NCBI GenBank assembly: GCA_002451695.1
Contig: DKDC01000016.1
Span: forward strand, 21,129-50,869
DNA: 29,741 nucleotides
DNA from: Prevotellaceae bacterium UBA6858
GTDB lineage: Bacteria > Bacteroidota > Bacteroidia > Bacteroidales > Bacteroidaceae
Direction of reading: 5' to 3'
Positions 14,045 to 22,509 of this stretch are shown here, in pieces (the stretch's first letter is position 1; each line of letters begins with the position of its first letter). Both the position numbers and the translations under genes were made by a program. The notes under the pieces were generated by a model, which was not told the origin of the DNA, ran no database searches, and worked only from the letters and a program-made list of their open reading frames with translations.

Positions 14045-17000
14045 ATGAAAAGATTAAAGACTTTTCTGTTGGCATTGGCGGCGGTTTTGCTCGCCATGCC
14101 GGACGCTTTTGCGCAGAACATGGTCGGAAGGGTGTTGGCCTCTGACGAGCTTGTTGACGGCGTGGAAGTGGTTTTCGAGGCACGCTCCGGCACGGCCTCC
14201 AAAGGGCACTACCTTGTGCCGTTCACCTATCTGAGCGATGCGGATGGCACCAACCCCAACTGCACCACCATTCCCTCGATTCTCGAGGTGCCCGACAAAA
14301 TCGTATGGGTGCTCGAAAGGGCGCAGGTGGACAATGTTGTAACCGGACTTCCGCAGTACTACATCAAGAACAAGGAGACCGGCAAGTACCTCTCCTTTGA
14401 GTGGAACTGCAGCAACCCGGAAGATTACGAAAACAAGTTCGGCCCCGACGCGTGGGTGAACAAGTGGGTGAAGAACGACGACCCGTTTGTTGCCGACACG
14501 GCTTCGGCAAAGGCTTTCTGCCTCGTGTCGAACAGCGACGAACAGTGGAGGGGACAATACGGCTCGAACAGCTACGGCAGCAGCCAGAGCGACTGGGAGC
14601 CCACGACCTACACAATCGTGTACATTTTCGACGCGACTGGGAAAACCAACAATCAGTCAGACGGCGCGGGCTACGGCCGTATGTACCTTTGCAACGAGTT
14701 CCCCATCACCGGCTGCAACATCACATGGTACTCGCAGTTTCAGGACACCAACGTGTGGGACATACGGCGCGTGAGCGACCGCAGCGCTGACCCCAAGGAG
14801 GCCATGGAAGACCTGCTTGACAACTTCGGCGCGACGATTGAGACCGATTATAAGGTTGGCGACGACCCCGGCTTCGTGAAAGAGGAAATATACAACAACT
14901 TCTACACCACTTACCAGGACGTGCTGGCAAAATACGAAACCATGAGCGACGACGAGCTTAAGACCGCCTTCGACGCCCTGTATGCGGCAAAGGTGAAGGC
15001 AGACGCTCCCGAAGCAAAGGTTCAGATTGAGGACGGCGGCTACTACTACATCAAGACCGCCTACGACGCGTTCACCAGCGTTGACAACGGCGAATTTGCA
15101 TGGGTTGCGCCCTACGAGGGCAGCACTGCCGGCTGGAGGGCATTGAACACCAAGGACAACCAGTTCATCTGGCAAATCACCCAGTTCCCCGCTGAGAACG
15201 CGGAGAGAATGTACTACGCATTCCGCAACATGGGTTCGGGCGTATATCTCGGCAAGGCCGCGAGCCACTCCGACAGCCAGCCTGCGGGCTACACCACCGA
15301 AAAGGAGGAGCGCATCTACGTGGGCGACCTTGGCGGCGGACAGTTCAACATCGGCAGCAAGTACGACTACTTCGACGTATATCCCCCACGTCCCTACCAC
15401 ATGGAAGGCCATGGGAGCGGCGCAGGCACAGCCGGCAAGCTCGTGCTTTGGGACGGCGGCCTGAACAGCGCATCGGCATGGTACATACGCAAAGTGCCGC
15501 AGGATGTAATCGACCATATGGGAGACCCCGACCGCGTTGCGGCTGACAGCCTGCGCATGGCCGTGCTGAAATACACAGGCATAACCACCGGCGCACAGGT
15601 GGGCGAAGGCATCGGCTTCGCACACAGCCAGGAACTCATCGACAACGTTGACTCCGCGCTCGCAAAGGCAAACAGGCTTCTCGCCGCCGAAGCTCCCGCA
15701 ACAGAGGAACTCGTGGCTGCACGCAATACTCTCATTGAGGCAAGTGAGAAATTCAACAACGAGGTTAACATCGTTCCCGACGGATATTATGCAATCCGCT
15801 CCAACATGATCAACTATGCGAAGAACAACAACGACATCTACCTCACGCTCTACAACGACACCACCCCGGGCTGGACTCACAAGGAGACAACAGCCGCACA
15901 GATTTGGAAAGTTACCAAGCTTGCCGAGGGCGGATACGCTTTGCAGAACTTGAAGAACAAGATGTACATGAACAAGGCGGTTGAGAGCGCAAACGGAAGC
16001 CTTGTTGACATGACCAAGGAACTTGTTACCCCCGCGCAGTTCAAACCCATCAAGGCCAATGGCCAGTGGGCAGTGTACAACACGGCTGACGAAGGTTTCA
16101 GTTACGACCCCAACGGCGACGGAAGCTGCCTCTTCGATGAGGGAAAACTTCAACTCTGGAGTCCCGCAACTGAAAACGGCGGCACAAGCTGGTCATTCGA
16201 ACCCGTTTCCGCAGAGGAGGCTGAGAAGCTGCTCGCAAACGAGGCTCAGAACGAGCTTAACATCAACCTAAAGAACAAATTCGAAGAGGCGCGCCGCCTT
16301 TACAATGCCTCGACAAACTACAACGTGGGCGAGCCGATTATCACCGATGTGAGCCAGATTTACGCAAACAACTGGTCTCCCAACGAGGGTATGCACCTTG
16401 AATGGATGATTGACGGCAACAAGGATACATATTGGAACTCCACATGGGAAGCCGGACAGGAACAGACCCCGGGCGAGCCTCACTCGCTGCGCATCTACAA
16501 CGAAGCAGGATTCCCCGACACAGTTCAGGTGCAGTATGTAATGCGCCAGAACGGCTCTTGGCACCGTGTGCCGGCGAGAATGCGCATTCAGGTTTCCAAC
16601 GATGCAGAGACTTGGGAAACTCTTCCCAACGACATGACGCTTGCTGACTTCGGCGGACAGTCGTTCCTCAGCTCGCTCCACTCCGACTCCCTCACCTACA
16701 TCGTGAGCGGCATCGGCGGCTACAAGTATGTACGCTTCGAGACTATGGTTTCCATCAACAACGGCGGCGGCGTTTACTTCGCAAACGACCACGCGGTGTT
16801 CGGATATGCAGAGTACAACCTCTATCCCATTACCGGCGTGAACGAGAACTCGTACATTCTCCAGCCCAGCCACAAGGGCGTGGCGTTCGAGCTGTTCAAT
16901 GCAATTCAGGCAGCTAAGGCCGAGAACAACAGCGGCAATGCAACACAGGCCACATACGACAAGCTCGTTGAGGCAATCGAGGCATTCAAGGCTATGAGCA

Positions 17001-18403
17001 GCAACGACTCCACAATAGCAATGGCACGCTACAACGTTGAGAACCTCACCGCCGGCGAACGTATCGGCGAATTCCCGGAAGCAGACCTCGATGCTTACGT
17101 TAGCAAGGCAGCCCAGCTGCTCACAGAATACGACAACGCTGAAGGCCAGCTTTCGGCAGACAAGATCAAGGAAGTTGTAAGCGGTCTTAAGGACGCTTAC
17201 ACGGCTCTCTATGACAAGATGGTCAAGCCCGAGGGCAAATGGTATGTAATCACCACCGCAGACGCAGCCCGTCCCGGAATGGTTCTCTACGCCGGCGGCG
17301 CACACACCCATGCATTCGGCAACAGCTACAGCTACTGGCTAACGGGTGCATATCCTTCCGGCTCAAAGGAGTCGTACAACCACTGGACTTTGACCAAGGA
17401 CAAGGACGGACGCTACATTCCGCAGAACGTCGGGCAGGGCGGCTTCTTCGGTCCCTACACCGGTTCGGGCAATAATGATTACAACTACCGTCCCATCTGC
17501 TGGTATGTGCCAAAGGCGTTCACAATAGTTCCGTTCGGCGACGGCCAGATTGGCTTCCTCACAGCCGAGGGCTACTATGCGAAGAACAACGGTTCATGGT
17601 ACGCCCCCGGTCTGGATTACGCCAAGGCTGACGACTCCGCTCCCGCATTCAAGAGCAGCTCGTTCGCATGGACGATAGACGCTTCCGAGGATGTTCACGG
17701 CGAATTTACAACCGAGCCATATTACAGTGGATGCGCTAACGGCCGCGTGATTGCAATCACAATGCCCTATGAGTACACGAGTCCCGCACAGGCAATTTCC
17801 GACGCCGACCAAAGCGCGGAGGATATATATCCCTACGAGATTGTGGGCAAGGTTACAACCGATGAAGGCGACTCAATCGTTACGGCTTACAATCTTAAGA
17901 TGATTGACGGCGAAAGTGTGAAGGGCGGAACTCCCGTCATCTACATCATGCCGGGCGAGAAATACGATGCAAGCGTTACGAGCACTATCACATTCAGCCC
18001 CATAATGAACACTCCGGTTTCGGCAGAGGTTGACACCGTTAACGGTCTCATCTCAGTTCCCGCAACATGGAACACCACTGCTGACCACTACGGCTACTTC
18101 CTTGAAGACTCCGTTGTTGACGAACCCAAGGGTACAGCAATAGGCTATCAGCGCGCAGTAATATTGCCGCGCCTTGTGAAGAACACTGTTTCTGACGACG
18201 AGGTTGACGCTATTGTTTACGTCAAGGGCGCAGGCATGCTCAACGGCATCAAGGGCGCAGAGATCATCGCAATCAAGAAGTTCGTCAATGTTTACACCAC
18301 CGACGGCGTTCTCGTGCGCAAGCACGTTGACGAAGCCAACGCTACCGCAGGCCTCAAGAAGGGCGTTTACGTGGTTGGCAGCAAGAAGGTGCTTGTAAAG
18401 TGA
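14045..18403 (+). CDS. Very large secreted mosaic surface protein (F5/8 type C-like domain, FIVAR-like helices, T9SS-type C-terminal tail)
   Basis: A 1452-residue exported protein of unknown function. A Sec signal peptide (1-24, cut after PDAFA) is followed by four Tyr-rich beta modules with related openings: QYYIKNKETGKYLS (about 105), GGYYYIKTAYDAF (about 336), DGYYAIRSNMINY (about 579) and GKWYVITTADAA (about 1061). These may be trefoil-like, but that is a guess. Helical FIVAR-like segments lie at about 532-575, 950-985 and 1007-1060. Residues 767-926 resemble an F5/8 type C (discoidin) carbohydrate-binding domain: MIDGNKDTYWNSTW, then RMRIQVSNDAETWE, and YKYVRFE. The last 40 residues (VNVYTTDGVLVRK to GVYVVGSKKVLVK) match the pattern of T9SS type A sorting tails. 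No catalytic motif was recognised; binding to polymer or host glycan is the simplest inference. It is monocistronic, with its own terminator. Confidence 0.82.
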   Translation: MKRLKTFLLALAAVLLAMPDAFAQNMVGRVLASDELVDGVEVVFEARSGTASKGHYLVPFTYLSDADGTNPNCTTIPSILEVPDKIVWVLERAQVDNVVTGLPQYYIKNKETGKYLSFEWNCSNPEDYENKFGPDAWVNKWVKNDDPFVADTASAKAFCLVSNSDEQWRGQYGSNSYGSSQSDWEPTTYTIVYIFDATGKTNNQSDGAGYGRMYLCNEFPITGCNITWYSQFQDTNVWDIRRVSDRSADPKEAMEDLLDNFGATIETDYKVGDDPGFVKEEIYNNFYTTYQDVLAKYETMSDDELKTAFDALYAAKVKADAPEAKVQIEDGGYYYIKTAYDAFTSVDNGEFAWVAPYEGSTAGWRALNTKDNQFIWQITQFPAENAERMYYAFRNMGSGVYLGKAASHSDSQPAGYTTEKEERIYVGDLGGGQFNIGSKYDYFDVYPPRPYHMEGHGSGAGTAGKLVLWDGGLNSASAWYIRKVPQDVIDHMGDPDRVAADSLRMAVLKYTGITTGAQVGEGIGFAHSQELIDNVDSALAKANRLLAAEAPATEELVAARNTLIEASEKFNNEVNIVPDGYYAIRSNMINYAKNNNDIYLTLYNDTTPGWTHKETTAAQIWKVTKLAEGGYALQNLKNKMYMNKAVESANGSLVDMTKELVTPAQFKPIKANGQWAVYNTADEGFSYDPNGDGSCLFDEGKLQLWSPATENGGTSWSFEPVSAEEAEKLLANEAQNELNINLKNKFEEARRLYNASTNYNVGEPIITDVSQIYANNWSPNEGMHLEWMIDGNKDTYWNSTWEAGQEQTPGEPHSLRIYNEAGFPDTVQVQYVMRQNGSWHRVPARMRIQVSNDAETWETLPNDMTLADFGGQSFLSSLHSDSLTYIVSGIGGYKYVRFETMVSINNGGGVYFANDHAVFGYAEYNLYPITGVNENSYILQPSHKGVAFELFNAIQAAKAENNSGNATQATYDKLVEAIEAFKAMSSNDSTIAMARYNVENLTAGERIGEFPEADLDAYVSKAAQLLTEYDNAEGQLSADKIKEVVSGLKDAYTALYDKMVKPEGKWYVITTADAARPGMVLYAGGAHTHAFGNSYSYWLTGAYPSGSKESYNHWTLTKDKDGRYIPQNVGQGGFFGPYTGSGNNDYNYRPICWYVPKAFTIVPFGDGQIGFLTAEGYYAKNNGSWYAPGLDYAKADDSAPAFKSSSFAWTIDASEDVHGEFTTEPYYSGCANGRVIAITMPYEYTSPAQAISDADQSAEDIYPYEIVGKVTTDEGDSIVTAYNLKMIDGESVKGGTPVIYIMPGEKYDASVTSTITFSPIMNTPVSAEVDTVNGLISVPATWNTTADHYGYFLEDSVVDEPKGTAIGYQRAVILPRLVKNTVSDDEVDAIVYVKGAGMLNGIKGAEIIAIKKFVNVYTTDGVLVRKHVDEANATAGLKKGVYVVGSKKVLVK

Positions 18404-18447
18404 TGCAACTCCGAAAATAAGCCTCCCCTGATGGAGGGCTTGAAATA

Positions 18448-18485
18448 CGAAAATCCGCAACTCCAATGGGTTGCGGATTTTTTTT
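18448..18485 (+). terminator. Rho-independent terminator after the surface protein gene
   Basis: AAATCCGCAAC (18451-18461) pairs perfectly with GTTGCGGATTT (18470-18480) over 11 bp around an 8-nt loop; T continues to 18485. It separates the surface protein gene from the two-component operon. Confidence 0.93.
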
Positions 18486-18486
18486 G

Positions 18487-18522
18487 TGCCAAACTTAACC
18501 GCTTCTTAACTGCCTGTTTGGC
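18487..18522. promoter_or_regulatory. Putative operator before the response regulator gene
   Basis: Two direct CTTAAC repeats start 11 bp apart (18494-18499 and 18505-18510), enclosed by a perfect 8-bp inverted repeat TGCCAAAC (18487-18494) / GTTTGGCA (18515-18522). OmpR/PhoB-family regulators usually bind direct repeats with 11-bp period, and the PhoP box (TTAACA repeats with 5-bp gaps) looks alike. Autoregulation by the adjacent regulator is inferred. Confidence 0.4.
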
Positions 18523-18544
18523 ATTAAATGCTTAATATTGCACC

Positions 18545-19243
18545 ATGAATACCCAAGAGACCACAAAAGGCAAGCTGCTCGTTGTTGACGACGAGCCTGA
18601 CATTCGCGAAATATTGCAGGTAAACCTCGAAGCTGCGGGATATGAGGTAATCACCGCCCCATCGGCTGAGGAGGCAATCTCACTCCTTGACAATACGGTG
18701 TCGCTCATTCTGCTCGACGTGATGCTCGGCGGGATGTCGGGCTATTCCATGGTGCGCAAGCTAAGGCAGGAACTCCACAACTCCGTACCCGTTATTTTCC
18801 TGACGGCAAAGGACACGGAGAACGACCTGCTCACGGGTTTTTCCGCAGGAGGGGACGACTACATCTCCAAGCCGTTTTCAATCCACGAGGTTATCGCCCG
18901 CGTGGGGGCTGTGCTCAGAAGGCAGAAAACACCGCCCGCCGGCAGCGACGCCATAATCAGCCTCGGCGGCATCGAGATTATCCCCGAGCGCAAGCTGGTG
19001 CGCTCAAACGGCGCGGACGTTATGCTCACCCCAAAGGAGTACGGCATTCTGCAAATGCTGATGTCCCACCCCGGGAGGGTATATTCGCGCGACGAGATAC
19101 TGCACAGCGTGTGGCAGGACGACGCTCTTGTGCTCGAACGCACCGTTGACGTTCACATCACCCGCATCCGCGCAAAACTCGGCGATGCCGGCGCACAGAT
19201 TGTAAACCGCCAGGGCTACGGCTATTGCTTTACGGAAAAATGA
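18545..19243 (+). CDS. OmpR/PhoB-family response regulator
   Basis: A 232-residue DNA-binding response regulator. The receiver domain (about 10-122) has the acidic pair Asp15-Asp16, the phosphoacceptor Asp58 in LILLDVMLGG, Thr87 in IFLTAKD and Lys109 in YISKPF. The C-terminal winged helix (about 135-230) is of OmpR/PhoB type, with LTPKEYGILQMLMSHPG and the recognition region VDVHITRIRAKLGD. The stop overlaps the start of the histidine kinase gene (ATGA), so the two are translationally coupled. Direct repeats fitting an OmpR-family site lie 35-50 bp upstream. Target genes are unknown. The order regulator-then-kinase differs from rprX-rprY, so that name is not used. Confidence 0.94.
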   Translation: MNTQETTKGKLLVVDDEPDIREILQVNLEAAGYEVITAPSAEEAISLLDNTVSLILLDVMLGGMSGYSMVRKLRQELHNSVPVIFLTAKDTENDLLTGFSAGGDDYISKPFSIHEVIARVGAVLRRQKTPPAGSDAIISLGGIEIIPERKLVRSNGADVMLTPKEYGILQMLMSHPGRVYSRDEILHSVWQDDALVLERTVDVHITRIRAKLGDAGAQIVNRQGYGYCFTEK

Positions 19244-21003
19244 GGCGTTTGAACTACAGATACAAATTGCTTTTGTCGTTCACCGGAATATTCGCGGTGT
19301 TCGCCGTGGTCATGGTGCTTTTCGAAATGCACTACGAGAGCGGTTTGCGCGAAAGCGACTTCCGCAACCGCATGAGCGACTACGCCGACATGGTGGGGCG
19401 CGAGATAAGCCGCGAGGGCAATGTGGTGAACCCTGCAAGGCTCAAGGCTTTTCTGGAGTGCATGCCCGAAGGCGTGAGGTTCACCGTGATAGACGGCAAA
19501 GGGAACGTGGTGTACGAATCAGGCGGCATTGGCGCACGCGCCGAGGGAAACCACCAAGACCGCCCCGAGGTCAAAAACGCCATGCGCATCCGGGAAGGAA
19601 GCTACGACGTGAGGCATTCCGAGACATTCAACACCGACTTCTTTTACTTTGCAAAGGCCTACGGCAAATACGTGGTGCGCGTGGCGAGACCATACGACGA
19701 GGACGTGAGGAGCATCCTGCGCCCGGCTAACGTGTTCCTGCTTTTCGTGCTGCTGGTGCTTCCCATAGCCATAGTCATACTAATATACATTTCCGACAGT
19801 TTCGGGCGTTCCGTCTCGCGTCTGCGCCGCTTCATAAACGAGGCCGGAAAAGGCGGCATAAACTATGACGCGATAAGTTTCCCCCACTCCGAACTCGGCG
19901 ACATAGGCCGCGAGATAACAAACCTCTACCGCCGGCTCGACGAAAAGGGAAAACAGGCTAAGAGCGAACGCGAGCGGCTTTTGAAGCACTTCCAGTATCT
20001 CGAGGGGGGAATTGCAATCTTCAACACCGAAAAGGGGAATGTGTATGCCAACCCGCGCTTTGTGCAATACGTAAACACAATCCTCCCCGTGCCCACCGGC
20101 GATGTCAACACCATTTGGGGCAGCGCGGCATTCCGACCCGCCAAGGAGTTCGTGGAACTCAACAGCCGCGAGCTCAACCCCGGCGAAACCGCCCCCGTGA
20201 TGCGTTTCAACATAGCCGCCGGAAGCGCGAACTATGCCGTGCAGGTGGTGGTTTACAGCGGCGAGGATTTCGAGATGACAGTGTATGACGTAACCCGCGC
20301 CGAGAAAAGCCGCATCCTGAAACAGCAGATGAGCAACAACATAACCCACGAACTGCGCACCCCCGTGAGCAGCATTCGCGGCTATATAGAGACCATTTTG
20401 GAATGCAAGGGACTCTCGGACGACAGAAAGCGTTATTTCCTCGAGCGTGCGCACAGCCAGGTGGTGAGGCTCAGCGAACTAATACGCGACGTTGCCATAA
20501 TCACAAAAGTTGACGAAGCTCCCGAAACCATGCAAAAGGAGGAGATTTCGCCGTGCGAGGTAATGAACGACGTGATTGAGGAGCTGTCGTCAAAAATTGG
20601 CGAGGCGGAAATGAAAGTCTCCAACCGCATAGCCCCGGAAACCAAAGTTTACGGCAACTACTCGCTCGTCTATTCCATTTTCCGTAACCTTGTAGAGAAC
20701 AGCGTGCGCTATGCCGGAAAAGGCACAGAGGTATGCGCCGAGTGCTACAACGAGGATGAAAGCTACTGCTATTTCAACTTCTACGATACAGGTAAAGGCT
20801 GCCCCGAAGAGCATCTGCCACGCCTTTTCGAGCGTTTCTACCGCGCCGAAGAGGGACGCACACGAGAGCTCGGCGGCTCAGGGCTCGGACTGTCAATAGT
20901 GCGCAACGCCGTAACCTTCCACCACGGAAACATATCCGTCCGCAACCGCGAGGGCGGTGGCCTACAGTTCCTTTTCACCCTGCAAAGGCACGAAATGAAA
21001 TAA
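19240..21003 (+). CDS. Membrane sensor histidine kinase with PAS-like region
   Basis: A 587-residue sensor kinase partnered with the preceding response regulator. The start ATG at 19240 overlaps the regulator stop as ATGA; an earlier in-frame ATG at 19225 is less likely. Transmembrane helices at about 9-27 and 165-188 flank a periplasmic sensor domain of about 135 residues. A linker (190-250) follows, then a PAS-like segment (about 255-355) and the kinase core: H box SNNITHELRTPVSS with His370, N box FRNLVENSVRYAG, G1 FYDTGKGCPEEH, F box LFERFYRAEEGR and G2 GGSGLGLSIV. All catalytic boxes are intact. The sensed signal is unknown. The architecture resembles PhoR/RprX-type Bacteroidota kinases. 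The gene ends 20-40 bp before the left flank of repeat copy 5. Confidence 0.93.
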   Translation: MRRLNYRYKLLLSFTGIFAVFAVVMVLFEMHYESGLRESDFRNRMSDYADMVGREISREGNVVNPARLKAFLECMPEGVRFTVIDGKGNVVYESGGIGARAEGNHQDRPEVKNAMRIREGSYDVRHSETFNTDFFYFAKAYGKYVVRVARPYDEDVRSILRPANVFLLFVLLVLPIAIVILIYISDSFGRSVSRLRRFINEAGKGGINYDAISFPHSELGDIGREITNLYRRLDEKGKQAKSERERLLKHFQYLEGGIAIFNTEKGNVYANPRFVQYVNTILPVPTGDVNTIWGSAAFRPAKEFVELNSRELNPGETAPVMRFNIAAGSANYAVQVVVYSGEDFEMTVYDVTRAEKSRILKQQMSNNITHELRTPVSSIRGYIETILECKGLSDDRKRYFLERAHSQVVRLSELIRDVAIITKVDEAPETMQKEEISPCEVMNDVIEELSSKIGEAEMKVSNRIAPETKVYGNYSLVYSIFRNLVENSVRYAGKGTEVCAECYNEDESYCYFNFYDTGKGCPEEHLPRLFERFYRAEEGRTRELGGSGLGLSIVRNAVTFHHGNISVRNREGGGLQFLFTLQRHEMK

Positions 21004-21024
21004 CCGCCAAACACCCGCCTTTGG

Positions 21025-21392
21025 CAGCTTTTGGAGGCAAAGCCATGCCGATTTTACAAACAACTGATTTACAAAGAATTAACCTTATTTGGATTTTTCT
21101 TGTAAGTGCCTGTTTTACACCACATTGCAAAGCACGGAAAAAAGGTCTGATGTAATTCAAATTATATCAGACATAACTTTTCCTGTGTCCTATGTAGTTT
21201 TTCCTACATCAAATGTAATTTTTGGGGAGTTTCGAGAGAAATAATCGGTTGAGGGTTTGCGCCATTTGTAGGGGCGTATTGCATACGCCCTGTACACCAC
21301 CGCATAAACCGCACCGCAAACCACCACAACAACATTGCAAATCCGCGCAATTCAGGGCGTATGCAATAGCCACTGCGGAGGTGCAATTATTT
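21025..21392 (+). repeat. Composite intergenic repeat, copy 5
   Basis: The left flank (read on minus from 21138) keeps TTGCAA, GGTTAATTCTTTG and TAAATCAG in common with copies 2, 3 and 7 and runs almost into the histidine kinase stop. The dyad is at 21145-21172, followed by units TCCTATGTAGTTTTTCC and TCAAATGTAATTTTTGG. The arms at 21268-21290 and 21354-21375 are inverted but the right one is decayed. The gap 21004-21394 contains nothing else apart from a weak GCCAAA/TTTGGC hairpin at 21006-21025 lacking a T run. Confidence 0.87.
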
Positions 21393-21394
21393 AG

Positions 21395-22324
21395 TTAACT
21401 GTGCTTCTGTTTCTCTGTAAGCCAACTCTCACGGCGGGTTCCGAAATCTTTCCAATCCCAATGGTTGTTAATTTTTACGGAATAGCATTTCCTGTTGGGA
21501 ATGTCCAACATCGAAAGCTGTTTTAACTTATTAACAGGCGACAAGTCATTGTCCTCAATCGTCATCTTTCTGCCAAACAGGGCAAGGGCTTTTATCTTTT
21601 CCAAATTTTCCAACGGCTTGATTGTTTCCAAAGCGTCCGTTTCGATTATGACCACCTCCATGTTGTCCAGGTTTGACAAAAAACTTATGTCATGAAGCCC
21701 CACAACTCCTCTTATGTCAACCTTTTTCAGATTTTCGAGGAACGAGATGTCGGCAAAGGAAAGTATCTTTTTGCAGTTTGTTATTGCCAGGCTTTCAAGA
21801 AATGCAAGGTTTCTCACAAACGACAAAGACGTTATGTTTGAATTGGCGATTGTCAAATCTTTAAGTTTCTTCAAGCGGTCTATCCCATGTTTGTCCCCGA
21901 CTTTAAGGTCATCAATGTACAATCTTTCAATGCTGCCGCAGGAAAACAGAGTGTCGTTCCGCTTGTCGCCATAGCAAAAAACGCTTTTCAAATTATGGAA
22001 TGCCCGAAAGTCAACACCGTTGGCGTTTGGCATATTCAGACTTAGCGTAACCAAACCGTGTTGCCGCTCTATGCTTTTTATGCCAACAGAATGAACGTCT
22101 GTTATGTCCAATGTCTTAATTGGAGGTATCTGTTCCAAAAAGGCATAGTCTGAACACTTCCAGCCCAAAGTGTAGTTCAAGAACAAATGCTCCACGCCCT
22201 TGTCACGGATTATTTTGGCATACGAACTGTTCCATTCGCCGCATATAACCAAACCCTGTCCGCTTAGTTCCTTTTTATTGTATGGGTTCTTTGTTACGAG
22301 TTTGTATTTTTTCTTGTCAAACAT
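21395..22324 (-). CDS. Leucine-rich-repeat-like protein of unknown function
   Basis: A cytosolic-looking protein of 309 residues without signal peptide. After a charged start (MFDKKKYKLVTKNPY) and GLVICGEWN it consists of about ten irregular leucine-rich repeats: examples are LKDLTIANSNITSLSFVRNL, LESLAITNCKKILSFADISF and LKKVDIRGVVGLHDISFLSN. The C-terminus has NHWDWKDFGTRRESW. I chose the ATG at 22322-22324: the longer frame starting at 22489 would begin inside the hairpin that follows the pyruvate oxidoreductase gene and adds a low-quality N-terminus. The gene is visibly richer in A+T than its neighbours, which suggests later acquisition. The function is not recognised; small LRR proteins like this occur as immunity or binding partners, but nothing here proves it. 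Confidence 0.72.
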   Translation of the reverse strand: MFDKKKYKLVTKNPYNKKELSGQGLVICGEWNSSYAKIIRDKGVEHLFLNYTLGWKCSDYAFLEQIPPIKTLDITDVHSVGIKSIERQHGLVTLSLNMPNANGVDFRAFHNLKSVFCYGDKRNDTLFSCGSIERLYIDDLKVGDKHGIDRLKKLKDLTIANSNITSLSFVRNLAFLESLAITNCKKILSFADISFLENLKKVDIRGVVGLHDISFLSNLDNMEVVIIETDALETIKPLENLEKIKALALFGRKMTIEDNDLSPVNKLKQLSMLDIPNRKCYSVKINNHWDWKDFGTRRESWLTEKQKHS

Positions 22325-22453
22325 ACTTTGCGTTATGATTTGCAATGGTGGTTGCCTTTGGTTTTCTGCACACAGATTTGATTTTCCCCTTTTTTTCGCG
22401 TCTTTACGCTTAACCGCAGTCGGGAGGTCTGATTTGGCTTTCTTGTAATCTGA

Positions 22454-22486
22454 AAACAGCCCGCACACAATCAGTGCACGGGCTGT
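22454..22486 (-). terminator. Probable terminator after the pyruvate:ferredoxin oxidoreductase gene
   Basis: On the minus strand ACAGCCCG (22486-22479) pairs with CGGGCTGT (22463-22456), with an inner GTG/CAC pairing, followed by TTTTC. The T run is short, so efficiency may be moderate. It lies 24 bp after the oxidoreductase stop. Confidence 0.7.
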
Positions 22487-22509
22487 CATTGTTTATAGCC
22501 TTTGGAGGA

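Noticed and set aside
18545..21003. Naming the two-component pair rprY/rprX.
   Set aside because: The gene order is regulator then kinase, and sequence features visible here do not separate this pair from other OmpR/PhoB-type systems.
22325..22489. N-terminal extension of the LRR gene to an ATG at 22487-22489.
   Set aside because: It starts in the terminator hairpin after nifJ and adds a compositionally odd segment; the ATG at 22322-22324 begins the homogeneous LRR protein.
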